The notes below the pieces were generated by a model. That model saw nothing but the letters and a program-made list of their open reading frames with translations. It did no database searches and had not been told where the DNA came from. Position numbers and translations under genes: made by a program. From contig NC_135220.1 in the NCBI RefSeq assembly GCF_052324685.1, positions 62,001 through 126,000 on the forward strand: 64,000 nt of DNA, written 5' to 3'. Shown here one piece after another: positions 50,978 through 62,440 of the stretch. This DNA comes from Brachyhypopomus gauderio. Taxonomy: Eukaryota; Chordata; Actinopteri; Gymnotiformes; Hypopomidae. How positions within the stretch are numbered: the stretch's first letter is position 1; each line of letters opens with the position of its first letter.

Positions 50978-53104
50978 GAGAGACAGAGAGAGAGAGACAG
51001 AGAGAGAGAGACAGAGAGAGAGAGACTGAGAATGAAAGAGATAGGTATAAAGGTTCGTAAAATCCGCTCAGGAAGGCATACTTACAGCTAGGCAGGAAGC
51101 GAGATAAACGTTTGGAACTTCTTGGAGGAATATCTCCATCTTCATCAATGGAATCTTTTCTCATACTGTGATGAGGGAAATTCAGCATTTTAAATTACCA
51201 TTTAATATTACCATAATACCTATTACATTATATATATAATAATTATATACATTATATATATATATAATATTTTATATTATATGCTGAGTTTGAGATTCTC
51301 TTTATAGTCAACACAGGGAGTTAATATCACCTGAGCTTCGAGCTCCTCCTGTGTAGTGGCAGGACGCTGTCAGCAGAGGGCGGTGGTGGCGCAAATCCCA
51401 CTGGACTGTGTGGTGAAGTGTCGCTTAACCCCCCTGAAAGGCGATGTCTTGTGCTGTGTTTGTCTACAAACAGACAGATTGGGGGAGAGGGTAAGTTAAA
51501 AAATGTTGCGTGTGTGTGTGAGAAGAGCAAGCAGTGGACGGGACCTTAACCAGACAACAACTGAGGCATACAACAGCTTCTCTGCAATATTTAAACTGCA
51601 AGTTAAGCCTTTCCACAAAGACTGAAAAGCTGAGTTTTATATAGACGGAGCTCTGGCGAAGGACTCACACTCAGAGATAATATTTCCGGACGACTGCCGG
51701 TCTCGCGAGGCCACGCGTGCAGACAGCGACTTGCCCAACCGGAGAGTGAAGGAACTCTTCCTCTGCGAGAGCTGCAGGCGTGAGATGAGCTCCGAGGCGG
51801 AGAAGCGCCGGCGCTCGCGCTCCGCCGAACACGAGCGCGGGGCGGGCAGTGGGCGGGGCAGTGGGCGGGCCAGCGGCAGCGAGGCCCCGCCTACGAAAGC
51901 CGAGCCATCAGGAGAACCACCATCCTCCGGCTCCGCCTCCTCCGTCCCTCCTTCGCCTGGACTATCCCCCAGGCTCAGCTCCTCCAGAGGGGGGTCCGAA
52001 CGCAGCGAGCCAGGGTCAGGAGCGGCGGTGGGTGTTAGCTCCTCATCTAAATCCATCAGGGGGCTGGAGCTCTGAGAGGTGGGGACGGTGGTGCCCACGA
52101 GGCCCAGCTCCTCCTCTATGAAGGACTCAAAAGATCCAGGGAACAGGTGGTCACTGTCCAACCCTGGGCTGCTCAGAGACTCTTCACTGGGACTGTCAGG
52201 TGAGTAGACCCGCATCTTTCGCCCTGTCATGTGAGATATGAAGAGTGACACTGGTAATGAACAAACAGAAGCCCCTTGTTTTTAACAAGGTCATCTGGAA
52301 TGAATGACGTTGAATAAATTCAATTATCTTAGTATAAAATGGTTTGCATAATTGTTGCAAAACAACTTAGCATAATAAATAATGCTTGGTTACCTATTAA
52401 TATTTATTAAAATATATTTAAAATGATACGGTATGCCACTTAAAAAGTTTGGTGTTTTGATGATGGGATCTAGTTAGGAACATGCCATGCTGTGCCTCTG
52501 AGTGATGTTGGCACTTACTTATGGATTTCTCCTTTGAAGACACCTGTGATGCTCGTCTCTGCAGACGAAACGGATCAGGGCTCTGGACCTCTGAGCCCAG
52601 CGGGGAGCTTGGGGAGCTGGCCTGCTGAACGTCCTCAGAGTCTCCGTCCCTGGCCATGAAAGCAGGGGACACGGGGAGGAACAGTGTTTTGGAACCCACA
52701 CCGTGGTGCTGCCACTGGTGCTTTTCCGTGTCCGTCTCAAGCGAGTCCATGCCGGGCGCTCTGGTGCCGTCCAAAGCTCCCCGCACATCGCGGCCATCCC
52801 GGTTCGGGTCGGCCCTGTCGTGGGCAGGGCCCGCGGGACAGGGCAAGGAGCAGCGTCTCCCCAGCGAGGACGAGGAGCGAAAGCCGTTGGTGCCGGGCTG
52901 CTGGAGGTCGATGAAGGCTAGCGTCTCCTGCTGGCACACGGCGATGTGCTGCCGCAGGAGAGGCCTGTTCTCCGGGGAGTCGCTCAGAGCTTGGGCCTCA
53001 GGTGAACCAGGAATCCACATGACAGAGCTCTCCCCTCGGCAGGAGAAGGTGTGAAGGTGAGGCAGGAAATCAGAGAGAGCAGACAATCCATATCCAGGGA
53101 GCAT
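47018..53104 (-). CDS. arhgef19: arhgef19 (WGEF): Rho guanine nucleotide exchange factor 19
   Basis: Ephexin-family RhoGEF; mammalian ARHGEF19 activates RhoA in the planar cell polarity branch of Wnt signalling. Coding exons, 5' to 3': 53104-52519, 52223-51669, 51463-51331, 51165-51086, 50907-50666, 50569-50409, 50050-49898, 49642-49513, 48939-48865, 48720-48631, 48540-48377, 48176-48018, 47571-47492, 47401-47294, 47175-47018. They sum to 2874 nt, 957 residues plus stop (human 802). Conserved N-terminal AVCQQETL and RKMRVY; SLWQDIPDVR precedes the DH domain (about 535-720: KFELVTSEASYIRSL, LPYVTNQAYQE, LTSFLILPFQRITRLKMLVE). The PH domain follows (about 740-860: FPLISQSRWLVKHGEL, YLHLFNDCLLLSR, KQRWITAMFP), then SH3 (about 884-940: VQCIKSYQAQEHDELTLEKA, GERGWFPK). 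A TAA six bases upstream in frame fixes the start. The exon's acceptor at 53125 shows a further 5' UTR exon exists. Confidence 0.96.
47242..47274. repeat. (CA)n microsatellite
   Basis: CA tract in the last, 118-bp intron of arhgef19 (GT tract on the gene's strand). Confidence 0.9.
50095..50150. repeat. (GA)n microsatellite, (TC)n on the arhgef19 strand
   Basis: Pure GA tract of about 26 units, 45 bp upstream of the acceptor of the exon 50050-49898 on the minus strand. It extends that intron's pyrimidine tract. Confidence 0.95.
50911..51025. repeat. (GA)n microsatellite forming a polypyrimidine tract
   Basis: A GA tract with periodic ACAGAGAGAG interruptions directly abuts the acceptor of arhgef19 exon 50907-50666. 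On the gene's strand it reads (TC)n and ends CTCTCTGTCAG. Confidence 0.95.
51219..51275. repeat. AT-rich (TA)n microsatellite
   Basis: TATA-type repeat in the arhgef19 intron between 51331 and 51165. Confidence 0.85.
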
Positions 53105-53742
53105 GACTTAGACCACACATGGGAGCTGCAGGGGAGAGACACAATACAGACGGACAATAATCAGACCCCAGGACAGTTCACGTCATGGCTGTGGGACGTT
53201 TGTATTCAAGGTGAATGTACTTTATGTATCCGCACCATGTCAAGCAGCAGAAATGCTACTTTTGTCCTGGTAAGAATAAGCAAAGCGTTTTTCCAAAACC
53301 AATCAGCACACACTGACACACACAGGCCACCATTACCGCTGTGGCCACTTCCTCTGCAGTGCAGCTGAGCTCCTCTGATCTTGGTGTCGTTGCGCTTTCT
53401 GTCACGGCTAAACCCAACAGTTGTCTCAGCCTCACCCCTCCCACACGCACACAAACCCCTCCGTGCCCGGTTGGCTCTGCCAGAGTTTCTGCTCGGAGTC
53501 TTCCTGCTCTAATTAAAGAGTGCAGTTTCTCTCAGCTCCCAAACCCTGTACTTATCCCCTCCCTTTGCAGCTGCTGTGGGCTCCCCAGACACCACTGCTG
53601 CCAGACAACCCTGCTGTCCAGACACCCGTGATCCCAAGACACCCCAGGTGCGAGCTCGAGAGAGCACAAGTGAGATCAAAGTGTTCACCTCGAAGCACAC
53701 ACTCAAAATCGAGCATTTCAAAATTCTTTCATTTATCACTGG

Positions 53743-53962
53743 CCACCCCTCACACACCCCCCTCACATACACCCCTCACACACACCCCTCACACACCTGC
53801 CCTTCACTCACTCACCCGCCCCTCACACACACCCCTCACACACCCCCCTCACTCACCCGCCCCTCACACACCCCCCTCACACCCGCCCCTCACACACCCA
53901 CTCCTCACACACCCACTCCTCACACACCCACTCCTCACACACCCACTCCTCACACACCCCCC
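53743..53962. repeat. CCCCTCACACAC minisatellite
   Basis: Variable units of 12-17 bp (CCCCTCACACAC, CCCACTCCTCACACA) run for about 220 bp. The last five copies of ACACACCCACTCCTC are almost perfect. They leave Thr/His/Pro-rich frames open on both strands. Confidence 0.9.
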
Positions 53963-54669
53963 TCCCTTTCTCTGTGGTTCTAACTCCACCCCCTCCATCT
54001 CAACAAACTGGGTCAGTGGAGCAGCAGGACTTGTGAGTGTCCTGTTCCTCTGCCCTGGGGCAACATACGCTGGAGATAACCCAGGCCATGACATCTCCAG
54101 GGTTGTTAAGCTGCTATTCATCAGGAGGGTGTCAGTGTCACTGACCCAAACCTGACTCACCACCCACAAAAAAAAACCACATAGACCTGCAGACTAAATG
54201 TACTCGGGGACCCTAGTGAACACATACTAGTACTAGTAAACTAAGTACAGTACTAGTGAACACATCTCTGGGCTGAGTCTGAGTTTTTAGCCTTGTGGTG
54301 TCTGCTGTGATTGATTTCCAAAGTACAGAATCTTAATTTAACTTAAGAATTTTTATACACACATATGTAAGTAGAACAGATGTTGTCAATCCATCCCTAA
54401 ATCTGAAGGGTAGCAAAATCACAAAGTGTGAATCTAGGCCCTTAAGAAAATGAGCCTCTATTTCATTAGACAAAGAATCTAGAGTGAAATCCTTCCTCTC
54501 CATACCTCCTACCTGCTGTAAGAAATGGTGCCCGCTATTGTATCAAGCACAGGTGCAGATACACACCTGGCCCCACATGTACCATTAAAAGCATAAAGTC
54601 CAAAATGCTATTCATATCCACCCAGTGTCCCCCAACCCTGACCACTACAGCACACACAGTATTGACATG

Positions 54670-54671
<2 letters not shown>

Positions 54672-54716
<45 letters not shown>
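54672..54716. repeat. (CA)n microsatellite
   Basis: CA tract of about 22 units. Confidence 0.95.
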
Positions 54717-54832
54717 CACAAATGGTTACCTGTTCTCTACTCCAAACAAAGGATGTCTTTATCCTTGCAGATGGTGAAGGCTGTTAGGTGCACAGGAGAT
54801 TTGAGAGGGTGTGGGAACGGATTGGGATTCTT

Positions 54833-54833
<1 letters not shown>

Positions 54834-54904
<71 letters not shown>
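54834..54904. repeat. (CA)n microsatellite
   Basis: CA tract of about 34 uninterrupted units, one of the longest in the window. Confidence 0.95.
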
Positions 54905-54906
<2 letters not shown>

Positions 54907-57763
54907 GAAATTAAAGTGCAATTCAAAATGAGCAGAGATTTTGATCGGTAAGCTAAACCATTACTGTCCAAAACCCCTTCAGCTCTACAGACTGGTGAGG
55001 TGGTCTACATACCTGTGTCCCCTGGTTCATGTTCATTATGACCAAACACTGTAGTGTAGACCTGCCTTTGAAGGACGACTGATGAATCTGACTAACCTAC
55101 TGTGAAGAACCAAAGGTGAAACCTCCCACCATGTTGTGTCCTTCACCTTCAGTCTCTTACATACGTTACATATAACATAAACATATAATCTGCCCCTCTC
55201 TGAAGACGGTACTGGTGTACGTTTTTTACTTTGGCACTGCTGTTTTCCCTATAATTTCACTAGGCTCTTTTAAGTCAGTGTGCCTGCATGGTAAATGAGT
55301 GGAGACCGGCCAGATGTTTAGACTGTGTGATCTCTCGGATACGAGATACGCTCAACTTCTATTAAATGTTCAAGAAAATAATCAGGTTATACTTGTTGCC
55401 ATGTTGGAACACAAGGCTTTGTGTTATTCATTAACAGTATGGAGATAGTGTGTGAGACAGGACAGGTCTATATACTCTATCCATAAATCTAATCAATCTT
55501 TCAGGTTTCAGTTTCAGTCTCGGTGTCTGCTTCTATTTCAAAACTTCTATTACAAATTCCCATGTAAATATAGCCTTAATGTCCGGGTCAGTACATATGC
55601 AGAACGCGATGGGGAAAAGTCGATGAATAATGTGTTGCTCACAATCTGTAAAAGGCACATAAACCTCAACTATCAGAACTTTAATCCTTGGTAAAATCTC
55701 TAAACTTCCTGCTGGCTATTTTGCTCCAGTTCTGGGATTTTCCTCATCCTGAGGGCCTGTTTGAGCAGAGGTCTGACAGTGTGGTGATACAGGCTCCTGG
55801 CTGTGTGTTATATTGCACGGGGCTAGACTCACACGGCTGCTCTAATTGCCCTGCTTGGAAGGACAGGGGCACAGGTGGCCTTTAGGCCTGCTGCGATCGG
55901 CTCAGCTTGCAGAGAGCATGCCAGCTACCTCCACACCTCCACACTCCAGCAGTTAATGGGGCGGACGGGTCGTGACGGGTAGAGCGTTTTCAAAAATGAA
56001 TATCAATATTTTAGGGGCTTGGGATGGCTTGATGGGGCAAGCACAAGATCAAAACGGTTGAAAATCCTCTTCCTGCATAAGTTAATACTTTACGTTTGAT
56101 GTTGAACGCAGTTTAAATTTTCTGCAGCTTAAACTTAATAAGCATCTCCATTGTGGGCTGTCCTAACGTGTCTAAGGTCTCTTTAATTACAGGTAATGGA
56201 TGTCATGAGGGTGACAGAATTGCAAATGTGAAACCACCTTTATCTTTAATAAGTGCAGAGGAATTGGTTTTAATAGTGGTATGTATGGATTTAGCCTCAG
56301 GCGGGGTGAGTCGGAGCTGCTTCTTGTGTTTACATTCAGAGGAAGGTCAAAATAGCTCTTAGAGCCTGAAGCCTTGCATCTCCTATCAACTGTGGCACTC
56401 AGAACTCCAAGCTTAAAACTTCACAACGCCCCACACAACTCCTCGATACCTGATAACTGAGACTTCAAAGTAAAAAGAAAAAGAGAGGGGGAGAGAGAGG
56501 ATCTGAAAAGTGGGATAGCCCACCCATTTGAACATGCCTGGCTGTTGCTTTGCTCATGCCGGTTCCTCTGGACCATTCCCGAACCAATTCGCTCATCTTA
56601 AAGCAAGCTTGGATAGTCCTCTGTGCTGGTGTGACGTGTAAAACACATCTGCTCTGACTACTTCCTTTCAAAATGGCATCAGTGTTTCCAGGGCACCGCT
56701 CGACAAACAGAGCTGAGCGGTGCGTGCAGGACTGAAAAGACTAAAAGTGCATGGCGCGCACAAGCCCAGTTGGGCCGAGAGGGACCGGGACCAGGCTGGG
56801 ACATTGCGTCCTCCCCAACAGTGCTGTCCCAATAGCGTTTGCTTGCGGGCCATGTGGGAGGCTACGGGGAGAAAGAGCGCCCTGCAGATTTAGGGGAGCA
56901 GACAGCGGGATGCCAGTGCGGTTCTGACCAGACTGTGCTAATAACTGGGCTCTGAAGCACAACCACAGCACCGCATGCGGTGAAAACACAACTCCAGCTG
57001 CATGTCTCCCTTTTCAAAAGCAGACCACGTATCACCACACAGGCTGGTGGGGAAGAGACTTCTGGTCGTCCCATCACCGTTCGCTACATTCACGAACCAC
57101 AATCAGATCTTTGATTCCAACCCGGAGCGCAGACACAGTGAGACGATGACCTACTTTTGACAGTCTGCTGAAGCGTCTGTTGGGGCCATTCAGGCTCGGT
57201 TTCCTGTTTTCTGCCATTAACATCTCTGGTGGTACAGTGAGGCAGTGTCACCCTGTCTTCTCCACACCAGGACAGGCGAGGACAAGCCGAAGCAGGCTGG
57301 TTTGGAAACGTGATCGGCGGGTTGAGAACACCACGACACTGACCATCTCACAGGCTGCGTTTCAAAATCACTCTTGCTAGGTGGAGTAAAATGATTACCC
57401 TGAGTTACATTTTTATTATTTTTTTTATTTTAAATATTTATCCGCATAATTAGTTTTGTCTTTAGCTCTGCGGGCAACTAGGCAACACTTGAACTACTAG
57501 GCAGAGAGCCTGTGGAGAGCTGAACACACAGGAAGGCCATCAGTGAGGTAGTTTGTTCTCTGCATGTTCTCTGAGCAGAGCCAGTCCTGAGGTTGAAGTG
57601 AGGTAGCTCAGAGCTCTAAGTGCAGTCGGCCCTACGGTGGACGTGTGGGAGGGGCTTGGGCCATATCATGTCAGATGTGATGGGTCTCAGCCAAGTGAGA
57701 GCCTGAGCCGGCCTGCGGGCTGCAAAGGGGGACAGGTGTGAGGCAGGGAAGGGCCTAGCACAC

Positions 57764-57795
<32 letters not shown>

Positions 57796-57798
57796 CTG
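57764..57798. repeat. (CA)n microsatellite
   Basis: CA tract with one CG interruption. Confidence 0.9.
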
Positions 57799-57869
57799 CA
57801 GGGCACGGCTTAGTCAGGATCACTTTTCATAGACAAACACTCACAAATGCATTGACGCTTGCATGCATG

Positions 57870-57871
<2 letters not shown>

Positions 57872-57920
<49 letters not shown>
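57872..57920. repeat. (CA)n microsatellite
   Basis: CA tract of about 24 units. Confidence 0.95.
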
Positions 57921-57922
<2 letters not shown>

Positions 57923-58231
57923 TCAAACAACAAGAAATTCTTCAAAAAACTGGTCAATAGAGGAGAGGAAGGAATAACTAAGCATCACATGTTGCAACTT
58001 GGCCTGTTTGAACTTTTTAAGTGAGTGTGCAAAAGTGAAGAGCAGTACTTCCTGCACTGAAGCACAGCCATGCACTTTATTATGAGCCGTTATAAAATTT
58101 ACCACAGACTGAACACATTAAAAGAACTGCCAAGATTTTTTCCCAAAAGTGGGAGTCTGGTCTACAATTAGGTGTTCCACGTGCAGACAGACAGAAGTTC
58201 ATTTTCAAGAGTAACTCCTGCAACCCCCTCC

Positions 58232-58272
58232 GTAGACCTAGCGCAGACCTAGCGCAGACCTAGCGCAGACCT
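58232..58272. repeat. 12-bp tandem repeat GACCTAGCGCAG, ~3.5 copies
   Basis: Perfect short tandem array starting after CCGTA. Confidence 0.85.
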
Positions 58273-59246
58273 CTGACACACACAGACGCTCTCGGCATTC
58301 CCCACATAACTAGGCCCTTGTCATTCCGCTCAAATTGCCCAGTAAGCTGCGAGTCGAAGACGAACACGGGGGGGCTTGTGTTCCTGAGCTCACGCAACAA
58401 GAACAGGCCCCCATTTGTGTGGCTGTGTCCTCGCCGCTGTAGTCAGGGCGACCCCCCCCACACCCCCCCACCCCCAGGTGAGGCTTCGGCAGGTGGCCCC
58501 GCCCTTCCCCGCGGGCTCCTCTGCCTCTTCCTTCACCATCTACTCATTCTGTGGGTGAGCTACACTGTCGCTCCTCAAACCCTGGGGAAGCCATTAACAA
58601 TGAGCCAGGCAAACAGAGTTGAGTGAAAGGGCATTAGCAGCCCCCCCACGACCCCTTCCGCACCCCCCCACGACCCCTTCTATCCTCAGCAGCCCTGCTG
58701 ACCCCGGGGATGGGACACCACCGGAGGGGGAGGGGCCCACGAAGCGTTAGGGCAGACGCCAAACGGCTCTGCAGCCCAGGGACATGTAGGAGCAGATCCA
58801 GTGGGGTGGGGGGTGCTTCCTCCACCTGACAGGTGATGGAGCAGGTGCTCCCATGTGAGTGTGTAGAGTGTGTGTGTGGGGGGTTGGGGGCATTCGGGGA
58901 AATTAAACTATAAATCAGGCAGAATTCTCAGCACAGACATGCTGCATTAAACCCAACTAGTCTAACTCAGACACACTTACCCTGGATTTCTAACATGGGG
59001 GGGGTCGAAGAAATGTAAACTAATGAGGTCTCCACACAAGAACACCTCACATGCTCACACCTCCACAGCATACTTAACACCCGGGGGGCTTGTGGGAAGG
59101 CACCTGTCCATTATCCACGGTTGTCTTCCCTCATCAGTACAGAACATAATTAATTTTTCTCATTGAGGAGACATTACTACATGCCAGACAGACACATTTG
59201 ACAATGAGTATGCTGTGGTAAAGTCTTAGCCTGTGCTGAGTCACTC

Positions 59247-59252
<6 letters not shown>

Positions 59253-59313
<61 letters not shown>
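59253..59313. repeat. (CA)n microsatellite
   Basis: CA tract of about 30 units. Confidence 0.95.
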
Positions 59314-59314
<1 letters not shown>

Positions 59315-59699
59315 GTAGGCACAAGAATCAGAAGGCAGCAGTTTAATATAGACATTCCTTCAGTCTGGTCACCCCTATCTGTAACAGTCATATTTCTGCA
59401 GTTCAAACTAAGGCATTAATCATGCCTTCAAGGCAATGCAGTCATGCCCTCAAAGCAATATTCTCACACCCTGAAGGGAACATGTCCATCACATATTTAT
59501 AAATGTGCCCTCAAGCACCAAAAGTTTATTTCTATTTCTTAACACCAGCAAAGACACAATGAGATTGGTGCCTAGCTCAGATTTGCTCTTTATCAAGTGT
59601 TTTCTTCATGATAGGCCGGTATGAAAGACTAGTCCATTGCACAATTCATCTGTTCTACTCATCGCATCTCACCTGGGAGACTGAGGCACCTGATCTCAC

Positions 59700-59965
59700 T
59701 CCATTCAACAGGTGTCCAGCGCAGCCGTGCACGGGCCACTCCCGGGCCACTCCCGGGCCGTCTCTTACAAGGACCAACCAAGCGCTTGTGGGGACAACGG
59801 GCAGCCGGACTCGGTGAAGAGGAGCGGAGGAGGGGCTTTGAGGCTTCGCTGTGATCCGATAGGCTCCTGTTCCGTGAACCAGCCTGTGCCAAACACGCAC
59901 CGGCCGCGGCCTGACGTCAGGCGGCACTGGGCCGTGTTTGGGCCGTGCTGGGGGGGGGGGGGGGA
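59700..59965. promoter_or_regulatory. CpG-rich patch with palindromic CRE, possible promoter
   Basis: CpG-rich sequence contains CTGACGTCAG at 59911-59920 (core TGACGTCA, the consensus CREB/ATF site), two copies of GGGCCACTCCC and CGGCCGCGG, and ends in a poly-G run. It lies 6.6 kb upstream of the arhgef19 start and could be its promoter, since that gene needs a distal 5' exon. No first exon could be proved. Confidence 0.4.
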
Positions 59966-60407
59966 TGCCGCAGTCAACACGGCCGTAATTCACACGCTCA
60001 CGCCAAAGGCTGCTCTGTCTTCCTCTGATGGAAGGAGCTTTTAAAGCTTTTCATCAGGGAGGCGCTAAGTCATAAAGAGGACATCACACTCAATACAGAG
60101 TCGCACACACACACACACGCACACACAAACACACTTACACACTTACACACGTGCATATTCTCTATAATAAGGTATGAAACATGCAGACGAGCTCTTGTAC
60201 ACATCTACTCTGAGCTCACAGTGACAGCACACCTACTCATCACTTATCAGACAGACAGTGATGAATGTTTTGTCTTAAAATGCCATTTTACTGGTTCACA
60301 TTCGACTGGTGTTGTAATGAGGTACCAGTTGTGGTCTCAAGAAGCCTAAAGAGCGGAAAACGTTTCGCTCTGACAAACACGTCTTAAACGCAGTGGAGTA
60401 ACAAAGG

Positions 60408-60568
60408 CCAGAGTTACGCAGTACCCTGGAGTACCAGAGTTACGCAGTACCCTGGAGTACCAGAGTTACGCAGTACCCTGGAGTACCAGAGTTACGCAGT
60501 ACCCTGGAGTACCAGAGTTACGCAGTACCCTGGAGTACCAGAGTTACGCAGTACCCTGGAGTACCAGA
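60408..60568. repeat. 26-bp tandem repeat, 6 perfect copies
   Basis: Units start at 60408, 60434, 60460, 60486, 60512 and 60538. Each contains GAGTTACGCAGTACCCTGG and the array ends with a partial CCAGA. The copies appear identical, so the array is young. Confidence 0.97.
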
Positions 60569-60772
60569 AGTCCTGCAGGATTAGCAGTCCAGCTCCTCCA
60601 TGCGAGACCCTTCACCACCAGTCAGCACAAAACACAGACTCTGGCGGCCACCGCACAACTATGCACGCTTGTTTAACAGCTGTCATCCCTGCATGTCCCA
60701 GACATGCACACACCTGCCTCTCCCAGCTACACACACGCTTAGATCGTCAGCTCAATGGAGCCCTCCGCAGTG

Positions 60773-60776
<4 letters not shown>

Positions 60777-60822
<46 letters not shown>
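60777..60822. repeat. (CA)n microsatellite
   Basis: CA tract preceded by GTGCGCG, followed by CA-rich sequence to about 60920. Confidence 0.9.
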
Positions 60823-60825
<3 letters not shown>

Positions 60826-62422
60826 GCTCGTGCGTGCACCCACACTCCCCCCCCCACCCGTGTGAACACACCCATATGCATGCACACACCCATGCGCGTG
60901 CACACACTCACAAACACACGAATATGCAGGAAAACTTGGGTGTTTGCTGCTGTTGATTGTGTTTTCCGGCAAGGCGGGACAACGATATGCCTCTTCATGC
61001 TGTCTGTGCAGCGTCTGTGATGCTGTGGCCACAGCACAGCGATACTCTCATAACAGAAAAAGTTAACGCAGCACTTCAGAGACGTCACACACCCCCTTGT
61101 ACGGCCATTCCAGGGCTGCTGTCGGCGAGGGTTTGGCACTTATGAAACATGCACCACGTTTTACAACACAGGAAGACGTGGAATGTCAGCAGTACCTCAT
61201 GAGTGAGAGTTGCTCCTTGCCTGGAGAACAACCAGAAGCAGCGTGAAGACCCGGGCAGGAGAAGCGTCTGGCCGCGGCACGGTGGTATCCATGACCGCCT
61301 GGTGTTCTTCTCGGCGTCGTCCTTTAGACTGGTCCGTCCCACGGCACTGCCCCCCCCCTCCCCACCTTCTCCTTCACAGCACAGACGCTAGAAGCTGCTC
61401 AATGATGATGAGTGCAAAGTCCTTCGTCTGAACTCCGGCTCAGCGTCGCACAAAGCAAGCCATAAAAAACATGAAAAACACAATCGCCGTCTGTTCTACC
61501 TACTTAAAATGCAGATCCCTCTTCCAGCTTCTCACTGCTCATAGTTCTCTCTCTTTCTCCCTCCCTATCTCTCTCTCTCTCTCTCCCTCTCTAACTCTCA
61601 CTCTCTCCCTCCCTCGAGGAACTTACGGAGAAAGACACTTGTCTTCCATACTCACGGTGTCTTCGTCCTTTGTCTCGGTTATTTATGGTTTTGTTTCGAA
61701 CACCTGCTAGGACAGGAGTATTAGAGAGAGAGGCGTGAGGCGCTGTCTGGCTGAGGGGAGAATCTCTCCTGTGAGACGGGGAGCCTGAGTGTGTGTGTGC
61801 AGCTTTCTGTGCGTAAACAGTAGAGCTTTGAAAGTGGAGAGCAGGTGGGAGGACAGGGAGGGGGGAGTGTGTGAGTGTGTATGCAGCTAAGCCTTGGTAT
61901 ATGTGTGCATGTGTGTCATTAAGTATCACTTAGAAGAAAGCAGGTAGCTGAGAGGGCATGCTCAAACTCAGATCTCCTACGGTTAACCCTCTCTGTCTCA
62001 AACTCACAGCGGTATTCAATTATGAAACGCAGAGGAGGAGACAGAAAGGGTTTCTGCCCGAATCAGCCCTGGGTGGAGACCTGCTTCACCTGAATAGCAC
62101 TGGAGATGATTCTTACATAAACCATCATGCACACTGAGCTGTGCAGGAGAGCTCTGCTGCAGAAATGTCATGACTACTAAAGGCACATAAAGAGAAAAGT
62201 GCCACGTCTTTTTGTCCAGCGTGTTTGTCCTGCTGTAGCTCCAGCTTCTGTAGAAGGAAGTGCACGGAGAGTCTTTAGCGCAACGTGATGGCCGCTGTCC
62301 ACGTGGCATACTTCAGCTCTCCAACATGTACTAACGCACTCTTCCTTCAGGCTGCTCCGAAGAAGAACGCAGGGCAATCACAACAATCAGAAATGAAGTC
62401 TCAGCAGGAATAGAGAAGGGGA

Positions 62423-62440
62423 GGGGGGGGGGGGGGGGGG
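62423..62440. repeat. poly-G run (18)
   Basis: Uninterrupted G run preceded by GAGAAGGGGA; could form a G-quadruplex. Confidence 0.9.

Larger units (their letters stand above)
53126..59690. other. upstream region/5' intron of arhgef19, no coding exon seen
   Basis: The arhgef19 coding exon has a strong acceptor on its 5' side (TCTCTCCCCTGCAG), so this region is probably a long 5' UTR intron. It contains minisatellite and CA repeats. I found no protein-coding exon with homology on either strand. Confidence 0.5.

Noticed and set aside
51731..52075. 114-codon plus-strand frame
   Set aside because: It is antisense to a GC-rich arhgef19 coding exon whose minus-strand reading is confirmed by homology and phase.
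53206..53631. Possible additional N-terminal arhgef19 exon
   Set aside because: An in-frame TAA stands six bases before the ATG at 53104, and the acceptor at 53125 lies inside the untranslated part.
53520..54155. 211-codon plus-strand frame rich in His, Thr and Pro
   Set aside because: It is driven by the CCCCTCACACAC minisatellite; both strands and several frames stay open.
60600..61020. Frames of 118-130 codons around CA repeats
   Set aside because: The open length comes from the CA tract and CA-rich flanks; no homology.
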